From NCBI GenBank assembly GCA_003819975.1, contig RPPU01000336.1, positions 1 through 5,561 on the forward strand: a DNA stretch of 5,561 nucleotides, written 5' to 3'. The translations under genes were made by a program, and so were the position numbers. The stretch's first letter is position 1. Each line of letters starts with the position of its first letter. Under the pieces are notes generated by a model. That model was not told the origin of the DNA and did not search any database. It worked only from the letters and a program-made list of their open reading frames with translations. Origin of the DNA: Desulfobacteraceae bacterium. GTDB taxonomy: Bacteria; Desulfobacterota; DSM-4660; Desulfatiglandales; HGW-15. Shown piece after piece: positions 1-3,855 of the stretch.

Positions 1-119
1 ACATTGCGATGGAAGTGACATTGATCATGCCGATCGCCATGGAAAAAGAGTTACGGTTTGCGATTCGTGAAGGCGGCCGCACGGTCGGCGCCGGCGTCAT
101 CAGCGAAATCGTAGAATAA
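1..119 (+). CDS. tuf: Elongation factor Tu, C-terminal end (partial)
   Basis: This is the last 39 codons of EF-Tu, read in the frame starting at base 3 and ending in TAA at 117-119; the rest of the gene lies left of the window. EF-Tu is the cytoplasmic GTPase that delivers aminoacyl-tRNA to the ribosome. The visible tail contains [17 protein letters not shown] and ends [14 protein letters not shown], the invariant close of domain III, the beta-barrel that contacts the tRNA T stem. The GTPase domain is not visible. No terminator-like hairpin lies between its stop and rpmG 30 bases downstream, so read-through into rpmG is likely. The family assignment is secure. Whether this is the only tuf copy in the genome cannot be told from here. 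Confidence 0.96.
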   Translation, partial: IAMEVTLIMPIAMEKELRFAIREGGRTVGAGVISEIVE

Positions 120-149
120 GACTATAGGGTTGAATAGAGGAGAGTCATT

Positions 150-299
150 ATGAGGGATATGATCACCCTTGGTTGTGAAAAATGTAAGAATAGAAATTAC
201 ACAACAACCAAAAATAAAAGGAATACTCCCGACAAGTTGGAGTTTAAAAAATATTGTCCTTTTTGCAGAATACATACCGTTCATAAGGAAACAAAATAG
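150..299 (+). CDS. rpmG: 50S ribosomal protein L33 (zinc-binding, C+ type)
   Basis: This is a complete 49-residue L33, a small protein of the large ribosomal subunit near the E site. The sequence opens [12 protein letters not shown] and has CxxC pairs at Cys9/Cys12 and Cys36/Cys39, so it is the zinc-ribbon (C+) form and not the cysteine-free paralogue. The [15 protein letters not shown] stretch between the pairs and the HKETK end are typical of the family, and the length is normal. The ATG at 150 is supported by a strong Shine-Dalgarno sequence, GAGGAGAG at 137-144, about 7 bases upstream. The gene sits 30 bases after tuf and 19 bases before trnW, a tuf-rpmG-trnW-secE order common in bacteria. 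Confidence 0.96.
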   Translation: MRDMITLGCEKCKNRNYTTTKNKRNTPDKLEFKKYCPFCRIHTVHKETK

Positions 300-318
300 A
301 ATGGCATGATATCTCCGT

Positions 319-395
319 AGGCCAGTAGCTCTAACGGCTAGAGCACCGGACTCCAAATCCGGGTGTTGGGGGTTCGAATCCCTCCTGGCCTGCCA
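319..395 (+). tRNA. trnW: tRNA-Trp (anticodon CCA)
   Basis: A full cloverleaf can be drawn by eye. The acceptor stem is 319-325 with 385-391, seven Watson-Crick pairs. The D stem is GCTC 328-331 with GAGC 341-344. The anticodon stem is CCGGA 346-350 with TCCGG 358-362, and the loop CTCCAAA (351-357) places CCA at 353-355, which reads UGG. The variable loop is 363-367. The T stem is 368-372 with 380-384 (one G-U pair), and the T loop is TTCGAAT. The discriminator is G392, as expected for tRNA-Trp, and the 3' CCA is genomically encoded at 393-395. The gene lies between rpmG and secE, so it is probably excised from a mixed mRNA/tRNA transcript. Confidence 0.97.
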
Positions 396-473
396 AATTT
401 ATAAAGTTACATGCAGATTGATTATCGTGCAGGACCCATTATCAACAATATTCAGGTCAAAAGACATATCAAA

Positions 474-755
474 ATGAACAATAAAGAAATCAATAATAAA
501 TCAATCTCATCGAGCCCCCGGAAAGAATCGGAGAAAAAGAAGGAAACCAAAGAAAATTCTTTTACGAAATTTTCCGGGATGATCGTTCAATTCTTTCGCG
601 ATGCCAAGATGGAATTAAAAAAAGTGAAATGGCCGACTCGAAAAGAATTGCTGGCAACCACCGCTATGGTTTTGGTTTTAACGATCATTGTGGGGATTTT
701 TCTCGGATTGGTTGATGCGGGTTTGATTAAACTTATACAATTTTCATTGAAATGA
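474..755 (+). CDS. secE: Preprotein translocase subunit SecE
   Basis: SecE is the small essential subunit that clamps SecY in the inner-membrane SecYEG channel. From the ATG at 474 the protein has 93 residues. It has a polar, Lys/Ser/Asn-rich N terminus (1-30), an amphipathic helix about 31-48 beginning near FTKFSG, the signature ELKKVKWPTRKEL at 47-59, and one hydrophobic membrane helix at about 61-82, with a short C-terminal tail. This is the single-membrane-span form. The same frame stays open to an ATG at 411, which would add 21 residues (starting MQIDYRAG) unlike other SecE N termini. I prefer 474 because the MNNKEI start suits the family. Neither start has a good Shine-Dalgarno sequence, so the start is uncertain although the product is not. 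nusG follows after 89 bases. Confidence 0.92.
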   Translation: MNNKEINNKSISSSPRKESEKKKETKENSFTKFSGMIVQFFRDAKMELKKVKWPTRKELLATTAMVLVLTIIVGIFLGLVDAGLIKLIQFSLK

Positions 756-844
756 ATGAAACGAAACATGATTTTTATTTCATGTTCTCTCATCTCAAAA
801 ATGAAATTTTCATCATTTGTTTTTTTCGACTGTGAGGCACCTAA

Positions 845-1375
845 GTGGAATTGAAATGGTACATCGTTCATACTTATTCCGGTTTTGAACAAAAGGTGAA
901 AGTCAGCCTTGAGGAAAGAATAAAAACTTTAGGGCAAGAACAATCTTTTGGCAAGGTCATCGTTCCGACCGAGCAAGTCGTTGAGTTGAAAAAAGGTCAG
1001 AAAAAAACTTCCTATCGGAAATTTTATCCGGGATATATCATGGTCCAAATGATATTGAATGAAGAAACCTGGCATGTTGTCCGAAATACGGCAAAGGTGA
1101 CCGGTTTTGTTGGGGGCGGAAACATGCCCGCACCCATCCCTAATGAAGAAGCTGAACGAATCATTCATCAAATGCAAGAAGGGATCAGCAAGCCGAAACC
1201 GAAATTTCATTTTGAAGAAGGAGACGAAATCCGGGTTATCGACGGACCCTTTAATAATTTTCATGGAGTTGTTGGAGAAGTGAAGCCGGATAAAGAAAAA
1301 TTACGGGTATTTATTACTATTTTTGGGCGTTCGACGCCGGTTGAATTGGATTTTATTCAAGTTAATAAGATATAA
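845..1375 (+). CDS. nusG: Transcription termination/antitermination factor NusG
   Basis: NusG binds the clamp helices of RNA polymerase, modulates pausing, and links polymerase to Rho or to ribosomal protein S10. The 176-residue length is normal. The N-terminal NGN domain runs from about 4 to 112, with WYIVHTYSGFE near the start and the conserved KFYPGYIMVQM at 59-69. A short linker (113-124) leads to the C-terminal KOW domain, about 125-176, with GDEIRVIDGPFNNFHG at 126-141 and the ending FGRSTPVELDFIQV. The start is GTG at 845, chosen because GAGG at 834-837 lies 7 bases upstream and the NGN domain begins at once after it. The gene ends 10 bases before rplK, so the two are co-transcribed. 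No insertion is seen between the domains. Confidence 0.96.
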   Translation: MELKWYIVHTYSGFEQKVKVSLEERIKTLGQEQSFGKVIVPTEQVVELKKGQKKTSYRKFYPGYIMVQMILNEETWHVVRNTAKVTGFVGGGNMPAPIPNEEAERIIHQMQEGISKPKPKFHFEEGDEIRVIDGPFNNFHGVVGEVKPDKEKLRVFITIFGRSTPVELDFIQVNKI

Positions 1376-1385
1376 GGGGTAAACC

Positions 1386-1811
1386 ATGGCAAAAAAAATC
1401 ATCGCAAACGTCAAGCTTCAGGTTAAGGGGGGGCAGGCGAACCCATCACCGCCCATCGGACCGGCTTTAGGTCAACATGGCGTCAACATAGCGGAATTCT
1501 GCAAATCTTTTAATGCCAAAACACAAGATCAGATGGGAGTGGTCATTCCGGTGATCATTACCATCTATGCCGACAGATCTTTTTCATTTATCACCAAAAC
1601 ACCTCCTGCATCCGTGCTTTTGAAGCAGATGGCAAAAATCGCCAAAGGATCCAGCGTTCCCAATAAGGAAAAAGTCGGGGAAGTAACCAAGAAACAAGTC
1701 GAAGAAATTGCTAAAATTAAATATACGGATTTAAACGCCAACGATATGCCTGCGGCGATTAAAATCATAGAAGGCACCGCCAGGAGCATGGGCATCATAA
1801 TCACCGAATAA
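1386..1811 (+). CDS. rplK: 50S ribosomal protein L11
   Basis: L11 binds 23S rRNA helices 43-44 at the GTPase-associated centre, where it helps factor-dependent GTP hydrolysis and the stringent response. The 141-residue length is typical. The N-terminal domain (1-70) carries the proline-rich [17 protein letters not shown] (19-35), whose Pro22/Pro23 helix is the classic thiostrepton-contact site; no resistance-type change is evident there. The linker TKTPPAS (70-76) joins the rRNA-binding C-terminal domain, which ends [12 protein letters not shown]. The ATG has the Shine-Dalgarno sequence AAGGGG (1374-1379) 6 bases upstream, overlapping the nusG stop codon, so coupling to nusG translation is likely. 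rplA follows after 28 bases. Confidence 0.97.
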   Translation: MAKKIIANVKLQVKGGQANPSPPIGPALGQHGVNIAEFCKSFNAKTQDQMGVVIPVIITIYADRSFSFITKTPPASVLLKQMAKIAKGSSVPNKEKVGEVTKKQVEEIAKIKYTDLNANDMPAAIKIIEGTARSMGIIITE

Positions 1812-1839
1812 ATCATCATCAACGATAAGGATTTTAGAA

Positions 1840-2544
1840 ATGGCTACAAGAGGCAAAAAATATCAGGAAAAAGCGCAGAAATTCGATATGGCGAAACGTT
1901 ATAACTTTCAAGAAGCAGTGCAAATAGCTCTTGATAGCGTTTATGTTAAATTTGACGAAACCGTTGATATTGCCGTCAGACTCGGCGTGGATCCCAAACA
2001 TGCGGATCAGATGGTGCGCGGCACGGTTATTCTGCCCCATGGCATAGGTAAGTCGGTAAAGGTCATGGTTTTTGCAAAAGGCGAGAAAGAAAAAGAAGCG
2101 CTTGAAGCGGGAGCAGATTATGCCGGATCCGATGAATATTTTGAGAAAATCCAGCAGGGCTGGGTTGAATTTGACCGGGCCGTCGCTACTCCGGATATGA
2201 TGGGCGCTGTGGGCAAATTGGGACGCGTTTTGGGTCCCCGCGGGTTAATGCCCAACGCCAAACTGGGTACGGTTACTTTTGATGTTGCGAAGGCCGTCAA
2301 AGAAATCAAAGCGGGTAAAATTGATTTTAAAGTTGAAAAAGCAGGCATTGTACACGCCCCCATGGGAAAAGTATCCTTTGGGCCTGCCAAACTATTCGAG
2401 AATATCGTTAGTTTTATGGATACGATCCAAAGGTTAAAACCGTCAACAAGTAAAGGTATTTACCTGAAAAGTATTGCTATTTCAACGACTATGGGCCCGG
2501 GAGTAAAAATTGATCCCGTTTATATGAAAGATCTCGCCAGTTAG
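1840..2544 (+). CDS. rplA: 50S ribosomal protein L1
   Basis: L1 forms the mobile L1 stalk, which helps move deacylated tRNA out of the E site, and in many bacteria it represses its own operon. The protein has 234 residues, the normal length. Domain I is split across the two ends of the chain, and domain II lies at about 67-160. Conserved landmarks are [16 protein letters not shown] (60-75), the signature [17 protein letters not shown] (128-144), [17 protein letters not shown] (164-180) and the tail [11 protein letters not shown] (215-225). AAGGA at 1827-1831 lies 8 bases before the ATG, supporting this start. A gene-free stretch of 292 bases follows before rplJ, the largest gap in the window. 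Confidence 0.97.
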   Translation: MATRGKKYQEKAQKFDMAKRYNFQEAVQIALDSVYVKFDETVDIAVRLGVDPKHADQMVRGTVILPHGIGKSVKVMVFAKGEKEKEALEAGADYAGSDEYFEKIQQGWVEFDRAVATPDMMGAVGKLGRVLGPRGLMPNAKLGTVTFDVAKAVKEIKAGKIDFKVEKAGIVHAPMGKVSFGPAKLFENIVSFMDTIQRLKPSTSKGIYLKSIAISTTMGPGVKIDPVYMKDLAS

Positions 2545-2578
2545 AATCCGAAAAACGGTTTTTTACTGCAGTAACGTA

Positions 2579-2606
2579 TTCAATCTTGCTCGGTAAAAGG
2601 TATATT
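2579..2606 (+). promoter_or_regulatory. Possible promoter for the rplJL leader
   Basis: A -10-like TATATT (2601-2606, five of six matching TATAAT) lies 16 bases after a poor -35, TTCAAT (2579-2584, three of six matching TTGACA). A start near 2613 would give a leader of about 225 bases that includes all the RNA structures described downstream. The position makes sense biologically, but the -35 is weak and such matches are common in AT-rich DNA. rplJL could instead be transcribed by read-through from rplA. Confidence 0.28.
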
Positions 2607-2631
2607 TCGGTAAAGAGGATTAAATAATAAA

Positions 2632-2662
2632 TCCCGGATAAAACAATCGCAATTATTCGGGA
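2632..2662 (+). promoter_or_regulatory. Stem-loop in the rplJ leader, upstream of the L10 site
   Basis: TCCCGGATAA (2632-2641) pairs with TTATTCGGGA (2653-2662), giving ten base pairs including one G-T wobble, around an 11-base loop at 2642-2652. No T tract follows, so it is not an intrinsic terminator. It stands 11 bases before the kink-turn element and may be an accessory domain of the leader. The loop contains CAATCG, complementary to CGATTG in the next domain. The pairing is seen directly; any function is inferred. Confidence 0.55.
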
Positions 2663-2670
2663 AAGATATT

Positions 2671-2750
2671 CCAAAGTCAAAGACAGTGGGTGCAAAACGT
2701 TTTTCAAACGATTGCGCTTAATCATGGGTTATCCCAGCCTACCGAGACTT
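2671..2750 (+). promoter_or_regulatory. Ribosomal protein L10 leader (L10-L7/L12 binding site)
   Basis: This is an RNA element in the rplJ 5' leader that mimics the rRNA site of L10, allowing surplus L10-(L7/L12) complex to repress its own operon. The outer stem AAGTC (2674-2678) with GACTT (2746-2750) is followed by a three-base bulge AAA (2679-2681) and tandem G-A pairs (G2682 A2683 opposite G2744 A2745), a textbook kink-turn. Next comes GTGGGT (2686-2691) with GCCTAC (2737-2742). Two hairpins complete a junction: GTGCAA/TTGCGC plus CGTTT/AAACG (2690-2717), and TGGG-TTAT-CCCA (2725-2736). CCAAAG, GACAGTGGGTGC and CCTACCGAG match what I recall of the conserved L10-leader core. Whether control here is translational or by attenuation is treated in the findings; no terminator is visible. 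Confidence 0.87.
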
Positions 2751-2770
2751 GAAAGATGAATGGTTTCAAG

Positions 2771-2835
2771 TATGCATCTCTCTGCCTTTGTTTGGTAAAT
2801 GGAAACTAAATCTTAAGAAAAGGAGGTGATGCGTA
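2771..2835 (+). promoter_or_regulatory. Helix predicted to sequester the rplJ Shine-Dalgarno sequence
   Basis: TATGCATC (2771-2778) pairs with GATGCGTA (2828-2835), eight pairs with one wobble. After a single bulged T2827 the helix continues with TCTCT (2779-2783) against GGAGG (2822-2826), with two wobbles. All of GGAGGTGAT is buried and the helix ends one base before the TTG start codon, enclosing a 38-base loop. It lies directly after the L10 binding element. This suggests that the repressed state blocks ribosome access. The pairing was found by eye and not by energy calculation. Confidence 0.6.
2820..2830 (+). promoter_or_regulatory. rplJ: Extended Shine-Dalgarno sequence of rplJ
   Basis: AAGGAGGTGAT matches the 16S rRNA anti-Shine-Dalgarno tail over 11 consecutive bases, far more than any other gene in the window. 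It ends 6 bases before the TTG codon at 2837 (10 bases counted from GGAGG). It decides the choice of this unusual start and would offset the weakness of TTG. It is also the target strand of the sequestering helix. Confidence 0.88.
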
Positions 2836-2836
2836 T

Positions 2837-3364
2837 TTGAAAAAAGCGGATAAAGAAAATTTTGTAGTCGACATGAAAAGCCGACTGCAAAAAGCCAAGG
2901 CCACTTTTTTGATCGGCTATCAAGGACTGAACGTAGAAGCTTTGAATTCCTTGCGAAGTGCTTTAAGGAAAAACAACGTTGAACTGCAGGTAGTGAAAAA
3001 CAGGCTTTTACGATTGGCCAGTCAAGGGACAGACACTGAAGTCATCAATAAATTTTTTGTCGGCTCCTGCGCCTTAGCCATTACTTATGATGATCCTATC
3101 GCGCCTGCTAAGGCTCTGATCGAACAAAGCAAGAATGCAAAATTTCTTGAGATCAAAGTCGGACAAATTTCAGGAAGAATGGTCGATCTTGAAAGCATTA
3201 AGAAACTTGCAGGACTTCCGAGTAGGGAAGTGCTTCTCGCACAAGTTTTATCCGGTATGCAGGCAGTACCCGCTACATTCGTCAGGGTGTTGAATGCGGT
3301 TCTCTTAAATTTTTTGTTTGCACTGAAAGCCATTGAAAAACAAAAACAAGAAAGCAGTAAATAA
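2837..3364 (+). CDS. rplJ: 50S ribosomal protein L10
   Basis: L10 anchors the L7/L12 dimers to the ribosome at the base of the GTPase-associated stalk and, as a complex with them, is the probable ligand of the leader upstream. The protein has 175 residues, normal for the family. The N-terminal rRNA-binding domain (about 1-132) includes KKADKENFV at the start, VVKNRLLRLA (52-61) and the conserved AGLPSREVLLAQVLSGMQA (125-143). A C-terminal helix (about 145-172) is the docking site for L7/L12 dimers. The start is TTG at 2837: no in-frame ATG or GTG lies between the Shine-Dalgarno sequence and this codon, and homologues begin at the same place. ATG at 2829 is out of frame. rplL follows after 43 bases. 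Confidence 0.96.
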   Translation: MKKADKENFVVDMKSRLQKAKATFLIGYQGLNVEALNSLRSALRKNNVELQVVKNRLLRLASQGTDTEVINKFFVGSCALAITYDDPIAPAKALIEQSKNAKFLEIKVGQISGRMVDLESIKKLAGLPSREVLLAQVLSGMQAVPATFVRVLNAVLLNFLFALKAIEKQKQESSK

Positions 3365-3407
3365 AAAAACACATATCCGTAGATAAAAAGGGGGTTTTAT
3401 AATCCAT

Positions 3408-3794
3408 ATGACCGCAAATATCACAAAAGAAGATGTCGTTAATTATATATCCAATATGACCGTTTTGGATCTTTCTGAATTTATCAAGGAACTTGAAAAT
3501 AAATTTGGCGTTACCGCCGCGGCTCCCATCGCTATGGCCGCCGCCGGGCCGGTTGCTCAAGCTAAAGAAGAAGTTGTCGAGAAAACCGAATTTGACGTTG
3601 TGATTACTTCATCCGGCGACAAAAAAATTCAAGTGATTAAAGTCGTGAGAGCGATTACCGGTTTAGGCTTAAAGGAAGCGAAAGATCTGGTTGATAATAT
3701 ACCGGGCAAAGTAAAAGAAGGCGCTTCCAAGGATGAGGCTGAAAATATCAAGAAACAGCTGGAAGAAGCCGGCGCTGTTGTGGAAGTAAAGTAG
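3408..3794 (+). CDS. rplL: 50S ribosomal protein L7/L12
   Basis: L7/L12 is the multi-copy acidic stalk protein that recruits and stimulates the translational GTPases. It has 128 residues. The N-terminal dimerisation and L10-binding helices are at about 1-34 ([21 protein letters not shown], then ELENKFGV), the flexible Ala/Pro-rich hinge at about 35-55 ([17 protein letters not shown]), and the globular factor-binding domain at about 58-128 with [19 protein letters not shown] (78-96) and the ending [10 protein letters not shown]. The hinge is locally GC-rich because of its alanine codons, which need not mean transfer. The Shine-Dalgarno sequence AAGGGGG (3388-3394) is strong in pairing but lies 13 bases from the ATG, longer than usual. 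No alternative start fits better. Confidence 0.96.
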   Translation: MTANITKEDVVNYISNMTVLDLSEFIKELENKFGVTAAAPIAMAAAGPVAQAKEEVVEKTEFDVVITSSGDKKIQVIKVVRAITGLGLKEAKDLVDNIPGKVKEGASKDEAENIKKQLEEAGAVVEVK

Positions 3795-3855
3795 TTATCT
3801 GTTGCTTTCATCATATAAAGAAGTATTTGTTTTAAAACTATTGTAAGGAGATCAG

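Noticed and set aside
51..356. Minus-strand open frame of 101 codons over tuf end, rpmG and trnW
   Set aside because: It runs antisense to three confidently identified genes, including a structural tRNA, and its translation resembles no family I know.
400..405. TATAAA after trnW as a -10 box
   Set aside because: The matching -35 would fall in the tRNA T arm and shows no resemblance to TTGACA.
418..449. Possible promoter (TTGATT then ATCAAC/AACAAT) between trnW and secE
   Set aside because: The -35-like TTGATT has no acceptable -10 at 16-18 bases; the nearest candidate is 20 or more bases away.
2545..2564. Terminator-like CCG-AAAAA-CGG followed by six Ts directly after rplA
   Set aside because: Only three contiguous GC pairs form, with a mismatch next to them, which is too weak for an intrinsic terminator; partial pausing cannot be excluded.
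2489..2725. Minus-strand open frame of 78 codons over the rplA end and rplJ leader
   Set aside because: It is antisense to the end of rplA and the L10 leader, whose sequence is explained by RNA structure, and no ribosome binding site or recognisable protein features support it.
3398..3403. Perfect TATAAT just upstream of rplL
   Set aside because: No -35-like hexamer lies 16-18 bases upstream, and a start there would fall at the ATG itself and skip the ribosome binding site.
3520..3560. GC-rich patch in rplL as a sign of gene transfer
   Set aside because: It coincides with the Ala/Pro/Gly hinge of L7/L12, where GC-rich codons are required by the protein sequence.
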